NCBI RefSeq assembly: GCF_032191465.1
Contig: NZ_JAQOUE010000001.1
Location: forward strand, 558,001 to 622,000
DNA: 64,000 bases
Direction of reading: 5' to 3'
DNA from: Candidatus Nitronereus thalassa
Lineage (GTDB): Bacteria > Nitrospirota > Nitrospiria > Nitrospirales > UBA8639
Position numbers and translations under genes: made by a program. Under the pieces are notes generated by a model. That model made no database searches, had not been told where the DNA came from, and was given only the letters and a program-made list of their open reading frames with translations. Positions 1-8,539 of the stretch are shown here, piece after piece (within the stretch, counting starts at the first letter, position 1; each line of letters starts with the position of its first letter).

Positions 1-76
1 ATGGTGAAGGATTGGAATGGCATTCATGCCAAAGGGACATGACACTGGAATTCATGGTGAAGAGATAATGTAGATA

Positions 77-475
77 TTAAACCTTAGGTTTTTTTTCTGA
101 TGTCGCCTCGACAAATTTCATTCGCAGCGTGTAGAGCATATCTTTTATCACGGCGGCTTCTTCAGTGGACAAATTCCCTTTGGTTTTTTCCTCAAGCATG
201 GAAAGAATATCAATGATTTCCTTTGCTTGCGGTAAATTAACTGGAGCATTGGGCTGATCGGGACTTAACTTTTCTCCCATCAGCATGAGAGCGGAAGTAC
301 CCAATGAAAAAATGAATGAAGAAAATGTCAGCGGCGGGGCATGTTCTTGAGATTTTTCCGAAGCTGCGTGAGAAGACGAGGAAGCTCCTGCCTCAGGCGC
401 TGGAGTTGGGGATTCCTCACGAGCTTGCCCGCGTTTATCTCGAATGACAAACCCTTGTCCTTCTTCTTCAGCCAA
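77..475 (-). CDS. DUF1844 family protein
   Basis: A 132-residue protein whose second half (roughly residues 48-125) matches the DUF1844 pattern: a TFSSFIFSLGTSALMLMGE-type stretch, then PNLPQAKEIID and a helical segment ending in LRMKFVE. The first 45 residues are a low-complexity acidic, Pro/Ser/Ala-rich leader. DUF1844 proteins are small helical proteins of unknown role found in many diderm bacteria. The start is TTG, supported by an AAGGAG Shine-Dalgarno seven bases upstream. It is divergent from mazG. The family call is firm; no function can be assigned. Confidence 0.85.
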   Translation of the reverse strand: MAEEEGQGFVIRDKRGQAREESPTPAPEAGASSSSHAASEKSQEHAPPLTFSSFIFSLGTSALMLMGEKLSPDQPNAPVNLPQAKEIIDILSMLEEKTKGNLSTEEAAVIKDMLYTLRMKFVEATSEKKPKV

Positions 476-665
476 GAATAAACTCCTTGATTATTCAGTG
501 GTTAAAAATTATCACAATCAATACTTGCCTGCAAGGCAACGGGCATTGAAGAGCCCCTGGAAACAGGTATAATGGGGTCGGTTTAGCACTTGTTTCATTC
601 TGTGGAAAAATTCGAAACAATCCACGCAACTATGAATCTTCCAACCAAAAGATCTCCGTCCATCC

Positions 666-1553
666 ATGCCAACTCCTTTTGACGACCTTGTTGCCCTAGT
701 TGCCCAGCTGAGAGGCCCGAATGGTTGCCCATGGGATAGGAAACAAACCCATGAAACCCTCAAGCCCTATTTAGTTGAAGAAGCGTATGAAGTCTTGGAA
801 GCCTTAGACAAAGGCGATTCTAGGCAACTTCGGGAGGAATTAGGCGATCTTCTACTGCAAGTCCTTCTGCATTCGGAATTGGAGGAAGAACAACACCGGT
901 TTTCCATGAATGATGTCATCACCGCCTTGCACGAAAAACTTATCCGACGACATCCACATGTATTTGGGGCCCTTCAGAAATCAGAGACGTCCTTAAATGC
1001 GAACCAGGTAGTGAATCAATGGGAAAAAATTAAACAGTCGGAACGGTCTACGGATGGTCGTGACGATTCCATACTGGAAGGTGTTCCACCATCCCTTCCT
1101 GCCCTATTACGTGCCTATCAATTGCAAAAACGGGCTTCACGAGTAGGGTTTGACTGGGAAAAGCCAGAACATGTCCTCGATAAACTTAATGAAGAATTGC
1201 AAGAACTTCGCGAGGCGACCGACCACCACCGGACCTTAATGGCTGGGAGTCCATCAGACCAAGGGACTTCTTTGGCGCTCGAAGCTATTGAACAAGAGTT
1301 TGGAGACGTGCTATTCACCATTGCAAATTTATCCAGATATTTACATATCAATCCGGAAGAAGCCTTGCGGAAAACCTGTAATCGTTTCGAAGGACGATTT
1401 AAACATATGGAACAGCTGGCCTCGAAATCTGGCAAGGGTTTACAAGAGCTCACCTCCACAGAATGGGAATCTTATTGGTCCATGGCCAAACAGCAGGAAC
1501 AGGCATCCCTCAGCCAAGACCGCTCCTCTTGGGAACGAAATGAAAACGTATGA
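666..1553 (+). CDS. mazG: Nucleoside triphosphate pyrophosphohydrolase MazG
   Basis: MazG hydrolyses nucleoside triphosphates, including aberrant ones, to monophosphates and pyrophosphate; it is cytoplasmic and Mg-dependent. The 295-residue sequence has the usual two tandem MazG domains. The first has CPWDRKQTHETLKPYLVEEAYE and REELGDLLLQV; the second has LNEELQELREA and EQEFGDVLFTIANL. The EExxE and ExxD helices that bind metal are visible in both. Length is close to family norm (about 260-290), with a short polar C-terminal extension. It overlaps the next gene by 4 bp (ATGA), implying translational coupling. No clear Shine-Dalgarno is seen before the ATG. Confidence 0.95.
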   Translation: MPTPFDDLVALVAQLRGPNGCPWDRKQTHETLKPYLVEEAYEVLEALDKGDSRQLREELGDLLLQVLLHSELEEEQHRFSMNDVITALHEKLIRRHPHVFGALQKSETSLNANQVVNQWEKIKQSERSTDGRDDSILEGVPPSLPALLRAYQLQKRASRVGFDWEKPEHVLDKLNEELQELREATDHHRTLMAGSPSDQGTSLALEAIEQEFGDVLFTIANLSRYLHINPEEALRKTCNRFEGRFKHMEQLASKSGKGLQELTSTEWESYWSMAKQQEQASLSQDRSSWERNENV

Positions 1554-2179
1554 GTGATCCGGAAAACCAAGAAGGAAAACGAATCGGCATTCATCCTCTG
1601 ATAGTCATTTTTGGTGTGATCATTGGTCTGTGGATTTTCATTCAAGCCATTATTCCCAAATCCAAAGACATTCAACCCCCCCAGGGCCATGAAACCCAAG
1701 CTGAAAAAACTGCGACAATTTTACAGGAAGCCAAAGAAACCAATGTCCCGACATTTAAAATGACCGCGGCAGTCCCATCCATGAATGCACTCAGCCTTCT
1801 TGTTCCAGGACAAACTACAGATAGCCAGGTCGTAGCTTTACTCCTGTATCTTCGTGATTCCCGCCGGGACGGGACCCTTTCATCTTTGCTCCCTGCCACC
1901 ACACCTGACAATGAGCTCGGTCAATTTTCTATTGCGAATATCTATATTTTTTCTGATCCCAATTTTGCTGTTAAGGAAGCGATTACCATTTTATCGGTGG
2001 GTGCCCATGCCCCCGGTGATATCTATGGAAAGGAGATTCCGTACGAAGTCGCTATGAAACACGTACGAGGTCAATATGTGGTCAACCTCAACAATAAAGA
2101 TCTACCGGAAAAAGGTTCTCTTGGTTATAGCGAGGAAGCCACAGGTCTCTATTCCCGGCGGTATCTCCCTATTTTTTAA
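1550..2179 (+). CDS. Membrane-anchored hypothetical protein downstream of mazG
   Basis: A 209-residue protein not recognised as a named family. One hydrophobic segment at about residues 13-34 (HPLIVIFGVIIGLWIFIQAI) looks like an N-terminal membrane anchor with a short cytoplasmic tail. The rest is polar and probably periplasmic. The C-terminal 130 residues look like a compact domain (VALLLYLRDSRRDGTL, IYIFSDPNFAVKEAI, then VRGQYVVNLNN). The ATG overlaps the mazG stop by 4 bp, so the two genes are probably co-transcribed. No catalytic motif is visible. Confidence 0.7.
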   Translation: MSDPENQEGKRIGIHPLIVIFGVIIGLWIFIQAIIPKSKDIQPPQGHETQAEKTATILQEAKETNVPTFKMTAAVPSMNALSLLVPGQTTDSQVVALLLYLRDSRRDGTLSSLLPATTPDNELGQFSIANIYIFSDPNFAVKEAITILSVGAHAPGDIYGKEIPYEVAMKHVRGQYVVNLNNKDLPEKGSLGYSEEATGLYSRRYLPIF

Positions 2180-2396
2180 ATTTTTCTCCTCCTTTTTTGA
2201 TAAGACTCCTGAGAGGTCAATGCGTAAAAAGCGTGATTCTCTTCCTGACTGCACGGAAGGAATTGACGAAAACCCGCCAAACCCTATTTAAACATCGTTT
2301 TAGAAAGTCGAATATTGAGAAAAAAGTCTAGCAGATAGTAGGAGACGACAACCAAGGTGGGAGCGAACTGTCTGAGGACACTAATACAAGTACGTT

Positions 2397-2828
2397 TTAC
2401 ACCCCTACCGTCTTTTGGATCTCTTGTCTTAGCTGGGAGCGAACTTCCTGCATCCAATGTTCGAGCTTCGGGTAAAGGTAGGCTAACGAATCAGTAAAGG
2501 GGCCAATCATGACATCACGCCGGTCATCAAAGAGACCTTCTTCATTAGCCAGTATGAGCTTTTGATCTCCAATTGCACGGGTAAGGATCTGGTTAATTCG
2601 TAGTTGCTGCCCAGCAGAACCTCCAGAAATTTCCAAAATTTTATTTTTTAAAACACCCAACTCTTCTTCCAAAGCTATTTTCACACGTATGCCTTGGGGC
2701 GTCGCCCAGTCCGGCCGTTGAACGGAATAATCATACGACATGGCTAACTCTTTTGGTTCCCGGTAAGGGCCCATGACATTTAAAATCGTATATTCCCCGC
2801 TCATAATAAGTTCACAACGGTTGTTCAC
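2397..2828 (-). CDS. Conserved hypothetical protein, 143 aa
   Basis: Not recognised. A soluble, mixed alpha/beta-looking protein without signal peptide, membrane segment or cysteine motif; the C-terminal third is amphipathic helix (YPKLEHWMQEVRSQLRQEIQK). The longest frame uses GTG at 2828. An in-frame ATG at 2804 (MSGEYTILNV) is at least as plausible, and neither has a clear ribosome site. It lies just downstream of tRNA-Pro on the same strand, so it may share a transcript with ald and the tRNA. Confidence 0.6.
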   Translation of the reverse strand: MNNRCELIMSGEYTILNVMGPYREPKELAMSYDYSVQRPDWATPQGIRVKIALEEELGVLKNKILEISGGSAGQQLRINQILTRAIGDQKLILANEEGLFDDRRDVMIGPFTDSLAYLYPKLEHWMQEVRSQLRQEIQKTVGV

Positions 2829-2846
2829 ACGGGAGGATAGAGGAAA

Positions 2847-2923
<77 letters not shown>

Positions 2924-2944
2924 ATTTACAAAGAGAATTTCAAC

Positions 2945-4051
2945 TCACACGACTATTGGCACATGACGAAACCCGTGGGCCTCAGCAACTGCCTGGTAGG
3001 TGACTTGTCCGTCTTTAATATTGACACCCTTGGCTAGCCAAGGATCATCGGAAATAGCCCGTTCAATCCCAGCATCAGCCAATCGGACTATAAAAGGTAG
3101 TGTTGCGTTGGTCAAGGCGTGGGTTGAAGTAACCGGTACAATTCCAGGAATATTTGTTACGCCATAATGCAGGACACCTTCAACTTCGTAAGTAGGTTCA
3201 GAATGTGTCGTCGGTCGAATCGTTTCGACACATCCACCTTGATCAATGGCAACATCAACGATCACAGACCCAGGTTTCATGGAGGCCACCATGTCCCGAG
3301 AAACGAGTTGTGGGGCTCTCGCCCCTTTAATCATGGCAGCCCCAATGAGTAGATCAGCATCTTCAATGGTTTTTTCAATCACGAGCCGATTGGGCACCAA
3401 GGTCGTAATGCCTCCCCCAAATCGCTCCTCCAACCGCACCAATTGATGGATATCCACGCTGAAGACCGTCACGCGGGCTCCCATGCCCACGGCAATTTGT
3501 GCCGCGGAGGACCCCACTCCCCCAGCACCAATAATAACCACATGTGCAGCTTTTACTCCTGGAACTCCTCCCAAAAGAAGGCCCCGTCCTCCACTGGTGC
3601 GTTCCAAATAATGGGCTCCAATTTGAATAGACATCCGACCGGCAATTTGACTCATCGGAAGCAACATGGGTAATCGACCAGCACGATCTTCCGTGGTTTC
3701 ATAGGCTAAGGCCGTCATCCCAGAATCCATCAAGGCTTGAGTCAGGTCCTTTGAAGCCGCCAGATGGAGATAGGTAAACAAGGTATGATGCGATTGAAAC
3801 AAGGGAACCTCGTGAAGGAGCGGTTCTTTCACTTTCAAAATCAATTTGGCTTTCTGAAAAACTTCCTCTTTGGAGGCTGCCAGTTGGGCGCCAACCCGAA
3901 GATAATCGTCATCCGAAAAGCCACTGCCCGCCCCGGCGTTCAGTTCTATCCAAACCTGGTGCCCATGTTGCACGAGGTCTCCAACTCCTTCCGGAGTCAA
4001 TGCTACTCGAAATTCATGGTCCTTGATTTCCTTGAGAATCCCGATAATCAT
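2945..4051 (-). CDS. ald: Alanine dehydrogenase
   Basis: Catalyses reversible NAD-dependent oxidative deamination of L-alanine to pyruvate and ammonium, in the cytoplasm. The 368-residue length is typical. The N-terminus [20 protein letters not shown] holds the conserved KE and R residues that contact pyruvate. Later come KVKEP, the catalytic-His segment YLHLA, a Rossmann loop [17 protein letters not shown] near residues 170-185, and the C-terminal [20 protein letters not shown]. The ATG has a GAAAGGA ribosome site about 8 bases upstream. tRNA-Pro follows on the same strand. With gdhA elsewhere in the window it gives two routes of ammonium exchange with 2-oxo acids. Confidence 0.96.
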   Translation of the reverse strand: MIIGILKEIKDHEFRVALTPEGVGDLVQHGHQVWIELNAGAGSGFSDDDYLRVGAQLAASKEEVFQKAKLILKVKEPLLHEVPLFQSHHTLFTYLHLAASKDLTQALMDSGMTALAYETTEDRAGRLPMLLPMSQIAGRMSIQIGAHYLERTSGGRGLLLGGVPGVKAAHVVIIGAGGVGSSAAQIAVGMGARVTVFSVDIHQLVRLEERFGGGITTLVPNRLVIEKTIEDADLLIGAAMIKGARAPQLVSRDMVASMKPGSVIVDVAIDQGGCVETIRPTTHSEPTYEVEGVLHYGVTNIPGIVPVTSTHALTNATLPFIVRLADAGIERAISDDPWLAKGVNIKDGQVTYQAVAEAHGFRHVPIVV

Positions 4052-4250
4052 GTTTCATTCCTTTCACCAATGAATTCACGCGCATTTCCTGCACCTAGAT
4101 TTTCATGGGCTGACGAGTCTTACTCATATTGTCTCACGAGAAACGCCGGAAGACTATGAAAATCGAGTGGCATTTCAAAAAACATTTCTTCAAATTTCAG
4201 TCAATCCAAAACTTGCCTGACCAAGGGGTTCTAGAGTATGAAAGGAGGAT

Positions 4251-4616
4251 ATGGGCGGGTTTAAACATCATATTTTCATCTGTCTGAACCAGCGACCGAA
4301 GGGTGACCCCCGTGGTTGCTGTGCTGATTCCGGGTCGGTGGAACTTCATGCCTTTTTCAAAAAAGAAGTTGAACGCTTGGGACTCAAGGGCATTGTCCGG
4401 GCAAATAAAGCTGGGTGTCTTGACCATTGTGAGTATGGCCCCAGCATCGTTATTTACCCGGAGGGCGTTTGGTATTGGGTGGGCAATCAAGCGGATGTGA
4501 CGGAAATCATGGAGCGCCATATCTTGAAAGGAGAACTCGTTGAACGGTTACTCATGCCAGGTCACGATGTGCCTCCCATACAATTAGACTCTCGCGCTAC
4601 GCCCCTTCCTCAATAA
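4251..4616 (+). CDS. Thioredoxin-like [2Fe-2S] ferredoxin
   Basis: A 121-residue protein of the thioredoxin-fold [2Fe-2S] ferredoxin type. The motif is FICLNQRP (Cys11), then RGCC (Cys23/24), and GCLDHCEYGP (Cys56, Cys60); these are the four cluster-ligand positions, with one adjacent extra cysteine. Such proteins are small electron carriers. The ATG follows a strong AGGAGG with only two bases of spacing, which is short, but no other start fits the fold. It heads a plus-strand group with a hypothetical gene and a 4Fe-4S protein, divergent from ald. Confidence 0.88.
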   Translation: MGGFKHHIFICLNQRPKGDPRGCCADSGSVELHAFFKKEVERLGLKGIVRANKAGCLDHCEYGPSIVIYPEGVWYWVGNQADVTEIMERHILKGELVERLLMPGHDVPPIQLDSRATPLPQ

Positions 4617-4701
4617 GCGGCAAAAGATCCCAGGGTTTCCAATCTCTCTTCATGGCGTATTGACATTTCGATACTATGTTTTCTGATGAAATGAGGGTTG
4701 C

Positions 4702-5121
4702 GTGGCAAACAACGAAGAAAAGTGGCGAGCCAATCAAGAGAAGGTCGCTTTTTTAAAACAATTTCCCGGTCTCATGCATACATGGGAGGAAGCTCAAGGG
4801 CAAACCGTGCTATCGATCATTCCTCTGAAATCTGATGCCAAGCTTTCCGTCCTGGTGATGACCAATGGAAATTTTACGATTGCGCATTCTCCGGAAACCG
4901 AACCCAAATATTTGCGTGAAGGCATTGAAACAGCTCGACCAACATTAGAACCGATTCACACTGAGGCCTTTGCCCAATATTCGATTCTCGCAGGCCGGGA
5001 CAAAGAAGCAACACGAACCGCACGGCTCGAAAATATTCTAGGAGCCATCGAAAATAATCTCGAACAAATCCCTGAACTCAAAGACCGTATTCGCTCATTG
5101 GTACAGGAGTGGAATTCCTAA
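4702..5121 (+). CDS. Conserved hypothetical protein between two ferredoxin genes
   Basis: 139 residues, starting at GTG (VANNEEKW). It is soluble, with no signal peptide or cysteine. The middle looks like an alpha/beta domain (GQTVLSIIPLKSDAKLSVLVMTNGNFTIA), followed by a charged C-terminal helix (RTARLENILGAIENNLEQIPEL). The stop is one base before the next ATG, so translation of the downstream 4Fe-4S gene is probably coupled. Not recognised; the neighbours hint at a role tied to Fe-S electron transfer, but nothing in the sequence itself shows it. Confidence 0.7.
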   Translation: MANNEEKWRANQEKVAFLKQFPGLMHTWEEAQGQTVLSIIPLKSDAKLSVLVMTNGNFTIAHSPETEPKYLREGIETARPTLEPIHTEAFAQYSILAGRDKEATRTARLENILGAIENNLEQIPELKDRIRSLVQEWNS

Positions 5122-5122
5122 C

Positions 5123-5413
5123 ATGCGACGCCCAGCCAATATGCTCGATATGTTTTCCGGCGGGTTATTTGAAGGAGTAAAGCCTATGATGGTGACACGC
5201 GACCACTTGGTCAGACATCCAGATCGTTGCACCCACAACGCGGTGTGTATTCCAGTATGCCCAACAGGAGCCTGGCTCTCTACGCCACCCTTTAAATTTG
5301 ATGAATCCCGATGTCTCGAAACCTGTAGAATCTGCCTCGATGCCTGTCCGACCCAAGCAATCTATATGGTGTTCAAAAAAGGCGAAAAAGTGATTGTGCC
5401 GCAAAAAACATAA
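5123..5413 (+). CDS. 4Fe-4S dicluster ferredoxin-like protein
   Basis: A 96-residue protein with two cysteine clusters: CTHNAVCIPVCPTGAW and CLETCRICLDACPTQAIY. The CxxxxCxxxCP and CxxxCxxCxxxCP patterns are those of bacterial-type ferredoxins, although the first cluster is spaced irregularly (one Cys apparently replaced or displaced), so one or two [4Fe-4S] centres may form. A preceding 30-residue segment has no motif. Starts one base after the upstream stop. It closes the small redox operon begun at 4251 and converges on the squalene/phytoene synthase gene. Confidence 0.85.
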   Translation: MRRPANMLDMFSGGLFEGVKPMMVTRDHLVRHPDRCTHNAVCIPVCPTGAWLSTPPFKFDESRCLETCRICLDACPTQAIYMVFKKGEKVIVPQKT

Positions 5414-5416
5414 TTT

Positions 5417-6460
5417 CTAGCCCACAGCTTTTCGAAAATGTCCCCAATACGCTGTGCCCATATACTCGCTCCCGCCCGTCAGCGTTGTGCCGCAGACGAT
5501 TCTATACACTTCCATTCGAGAAATTTTATGGGATTGCCCAGGATCTAAGAGATTGTCACAGGTTGTGAGCAAATGGAGCGTACGAAGCGCGATAAGAATT
5601 GGCCACATGCAAGCAAGACGCAGCCGGACCTCAAAACGTGGAATCGACATGGTATAAAACCATCCTTGATCAAGGTGCGCCAATGTTATTCCAACGAGTT
5701 TTTGCAATACGGGACTAAATTTGGACATATTTCTTTTATCCAAAAGATCTTTAGGTTCCAACCCGACGGCTTCCAACATTTCCCGCGGAATATAACATCG
5801 CCCTCGACGTAAGTCCCTCGGCAAATCTTTTAGGATATTCGTCAATTGCAGGCCTTTCCCGAATCGAATTCCTATTCGTATTTTTTGTTCTCGATCCCAG
5901 CGCCGACGAATGCGCGGAAGATGTGCACACATAAGATTTGTCCAAAACTCTCCCACACACCCAGCCACCCGGTAGATATAGGTATCTAAATCTGCGACGG
6001 TCTGGAGCGCGGAAAGGTGGGCTGTGGAATCTCCTGGAAACACTTTAAGGTCCATCTCCATGCCACTAATGAGAGTCGGAAGCACTTGACGAATTTCCTC
6101 TTGGTCTTCCGGACTCAATTGTTCATAAATTTGGAAACAGGACTCTAATTGTTCGAGCAATTTCCGTTCTCCCGGATGGCTTTGTTGGGGAGACATCATC
6201 GCTTGAACAGCATTGATCTCATCCCAATTTAAACGCTCTCGTTGAAATTGGAGTTTAAACTGTTGCAGAAACATCACACGCGCACTTCGATCGACTTGCC
6301 CCGTATCCGCCACCGTATCCGCCGCACGGGCAAACAGATAGGCAAGACCAACCTGTTTTGCCACTCGCGAAGGCAATACCGCCAGCGTGAGATAAAACGA
6401 TCGAGAGACCTGTTTTAGGATGTCATGAAAAAGATATGACTCGTCTGGGGATGAACTCAT
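5417..6460 (-). CDS. Squalene/phytoene synthase family protein
   Basis: Class I trans-isoprenyl diphosphate head-to-head synthase: condenses two prenyl diphosphates through a cyclopropyl intermediate to a squalene- or phytoene-type product. Both Mg-binding aspartate motifs are present, ARAADTVAD (D48, D52) and NILKDLPRDLRRGRCYIP (D212, D216), with YRVAGCVGEFW between them. At 347 residues it is longer than HpnC/HpnD (about 280-300) and closer to eukaryote-like squalene synthase length. In this lineage squalene for hopanoids is a reasonable product, but carotenoid synthesis cannot be excluded. The exported cupredoxin gene lies 9 bp upstream on the same strand. Confidence 0.9.
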   Translation of the reverse strand: MSSSPDESYLFHDILKQVSRSFYLTLAVLPSRVAKQVGLAYLFARAADTVADTGQVDRSARVMFLQQFKLQFQRERLNWDEINAVQAMMSPQQSHPGERKLLEQLESCFQIYEQLSPEDQEEIRQVLPTLISGMEMDLKVFPGDSTAHLSALQTVADLDTYIYRVAGCVGEFWTNLMCAHLPRIRRRWDREQKIRIGIRFGKGLQLTNILKDLPRDLRRGRCYIPREMLEAVGLEPKDLLDKRNMSKFSPVLQKLVGITLAHLDQGWFYTMSIPRFEVRLRLACMWPILIALRTLHLLTTCDNLLDPGQSHKISRMEVYRIVCGTTLTGGSEYMGTAYWGHFRKAVG

Positions 6461-6469
6461 GTGGACAGG

Positions 6470-6907
6470 CTACCGAACCTCCAAGTGACCTTCCATACCT
6501 TCTTCACGGTGACTTGGAAAAAACAGCAATTGTTTATCGCAAAAAAATGTATAGTGCCCCGGTGAAGTTAATAAAAGTTGAAGATTGACGACATCACCAG
6601 CGCTGACATCCACCTCATGATGAAGACCCATGGGGCTATTTTCAATTACAAAATTATGCGGGACCAAAAACGAATGGTTTTCCAATTGAATGGAAACCGG
6701 TATGTCGGATCGGATAATAATCTCATTTGGGGTAAAGGCATAACTCTCCATTTTGATGGTCACCCGCTGGACCCCATCTTCACCAGGAGTCAAGGTGATT
6801 TTGGACGGCTCGTCGCCCCATCCTACTACCGCTGGGAACAACAGGAATTGGAGGAGACTCCCCAATACCACCACTCGAAAAGATTTACGTAATTTCCGAA
6901 AAGACAT
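6470..6907 (-). CDS. Exported cupredoxin-like protein
   Basis: A small secreted copper-protein candidate. Starting at the ATG at 6907 gives a clean signal peptide (MSFRKLRKSF, a hydrophobic core, then VVGWG); the frame stays open to a TTG at 6943. The mature part is a cupredoxin beta-barrel with type 1 copper ligands His in VPHNFVI, Cys in TFFCDK, His in PSHREEG and Met in EEGMEG. The Cys-to-His loop is nine residues (CDKQLLFFPSH), longer than the usual two to four. Such proteins carry electrons or copper in the periplasm. No partner oxidase is in view. The squalene/phytoene synthase gene is immediately downstream. Confidence 0.85.
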   Translation of the reverse strand: MSFRKLRKSFRVVVLGSLLQFLLFPAVVGWGDEPSKITLTPGEDGVQRVTIKMESYAFTPNEIIIRSDIPVSIQLENHSFLVPHNFVIENSPMGLHHEVDVSAGDVVNLQLLLTSPGHYTFFCDKQLLFFPSHREEGMEGHLEVR

Positions 6908-7127
6908 AACGAGCAACATATTGCACATCAAAGCATACAACAAAAAGGAAAATTCCTACTAAAAACCACCCAAAATTCCAAGGGGAATGACCAAAATTAA
7001 AATTTCTTAATAATGGAACCCGACCTTGACTCATAAAAAAATGGTATTATATATCAAATAGTTAACAAAAATATTGAAAATTTTTCTCTTTCCACAATTC
7101 TCTCTTATGAGGTTGCCGATTTTGTCG

Positions 7128-7133
7128 TATAAT
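7128..7133 (+). promoter_or_regulatory. Possible -10 element upstream of htpX
   Basis: A perfect TATAAT about 85 bases before the htpX start, in an AT-rich intergenic stretch. No good -35 hexamer lies 16-18 bases upstream, so this is a weak promoter call. No heat-shock sigma-32 type promoter was recognised. Confidence 0.25.
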
Positions 7134-7216
7134 AGTCCCAATAATTCAGTTTACAAGAGCCAGCATCAAAAAAAGTGGATAAAACAAAAGACACAGTATT
7201 CTAAAGGAGGAAACAT

Positions 7217-8101
7217 ATGAAAAAACTTAAAGGTATTGGATTGCTATTACTGTCCAATATTCTCATCATTGCCACTCTTTCAATTACCTTTACCATATTG
7301 TCGCAAGTTATCTTGCCGGCGTTTGGCATTGATGTCCGCGGCATTGTCTCAGGTCCAAATCTACTGTTTGCCGCATTTTTTGGTTTCGGAGGCGCTTTCT
7401 TAAGTTTGGCGATGTCGAAAACTCTGGCCAAAATGATGGTGGGAGCTTCCCCCATCACCCAACCCAAGACTCAGGCTGAACAGTTAATTTTTGAAACCGT
7501 TCAAAAAATTTCCGAGCGGCTAAAGATTGCTATGCCTGAGGTCTACGTATATGAATCCCCAGATCCAAACGCTTTTGCCACGGGGCCATCACGCAATAAT
7601 TCGATGGTCGCGGTTTCCACAGGCTTGCTACAAAACCTAAATCAAAATGAGATTCGAGCCGTCTTAGCACATGAAATGGGCCATGTATATAACGGTGACA
7701 TGTTCACCACGACTGTCTTAGCCGGTCTGATGAACACCTTTGTGTATATCATTGCCAACATGATTTACCGATTCTTGGCGGAACGGAGTGAAGGGATGGC
7801 GTTTGTGGCGTACTATATTATCCACATTGGGCTTTCCTTCCTTGCCATGATTCCTATTAGCTGGTGGTCACGGAGGCGGGAATTCTCTGCCGATCGGTTT
7901 GCCGCAAACACCGTTGGAAAAGAACACATGATCTCGGCCCTTCAAGCTATCAATCGATGGATTAACCAAGTCCAGTATCAATATCACAACGAAGATGCTC
8001 TAGCGACAATGAAAATCTCAGGTCAAACTCGAAGTTTCATGCAAATTTTCTCTACCCATCCTCCTATTGAAGCAAGAGTTGCTGCGCTACAAGATTTATA
8101 A
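7217..8101 (+). CDS. htpX: Membrane zinc metalloprotease HtpX
   Basis: M48 family integral-membrane protease that degrades misfolded membrane proteins. 294 residues is the normal length. Two hydrophobic segments near the N-terminus (about 7-35 and 45-65) precede the catalytic domain. Zinc ligands are H152 and H156 of HEMGH, and E222 in RREFSADRFA; E153 is the catalytic base. A further hydrophobic region lies at about 165-215. The ATG has a strong AAAGGAGG ribosome site. It heads the first copy of a three-gene unit (htpX, exported 233-aa protein, giant secreted protein) that recurs downstream, where its counterpart is a pseudogene. Confidence 0.97.
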   Translation: MKKLKGIGLLLLSNILIIATLSITFTILSQVILPAFGIDVRGIVSGPNLLFAAFFGFGGAFLSLAMSKTLAKMMVGASPITQPKTQAEQLIFETVQKISERLKIAMPEVYVYESPDPNAFATGPSRNNSMVAVSTGLLQNLNQNEIRAVLAHEMGHVYNGDMFTTTVLAGLMNTFVYIIANMIYRFLAERSEGMAFVAYYIIHIGLSFLAMIPISWWSRRREFSADRFAANTVGKEHMISALQAINRWINQVQYQYHNEDALATMKISGQTRSFMQIFSTHPPIEARVAALQDL

Positions 8102-8118
8102 TTACGAATACTTCTAAT

Positions 8119-8163
8119 AAATGAAGGCTGTCAGGATTTTTACATTAATGGCGGCCTTCATTT
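8119..8163 (+). terminator. Possible hairpin terminator after htpX
   Basis: A 10-bp inverted repeat, AAATGAAGGC with GCCTTCATTT, separated by 25 bases and starting 18 bases after the htpX stop. The following TTTACTTCTT is only a weak U-tract. It may attenuate read-through from htpX into the exported-protein gene. Confidence 0.4.
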
Positions 8164-8539
8164 ACTTCTTGTCCCTCACAGGCTTTTGTGACCCAACCAA
8201 AAGGTCAGGAAAAGGTCGTCTCGTAATTCCTATTAGGACAACACAAATCTAGAAACCTTTTTCAAAAAATCCCTCACACAAATATCACCCAATTCTACTC
8301 TGTATGGCCTCCTTTTTGATACTCGCATTAGGGTATCTAGAGACTCAGAGCGTTGCCGTTTTCAACTGCAAAATTTCCAACATCCAGGGCCTCTTTCACA
8401 AAAGGATAAGGCGAGGTGCGTATTTTCCGAAATTTTACATTCCTCCATTATGGTATTTTCCTTTGTAAATTTTAAAGAAGCAATTGTTTCAAGTCATTGC
8501 ATGATTTTCTCAATAAAGAGGTAATGGGGAGCACTAATA
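8164..8539. other. Intergenic region before exported-protein gene, copy 1
   Basis: About 375 bases without a credible gene. It is AT-rich and carries no RNA gene, repeat or operator that I can recognise. It presumably holds the promoter of the exported/giant gene pair, but no convincing -35/-10 pair was found. It is unlike the intergenic region before copy 2, so the duplication does not extend over the promoters. Confidence 0.5.
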
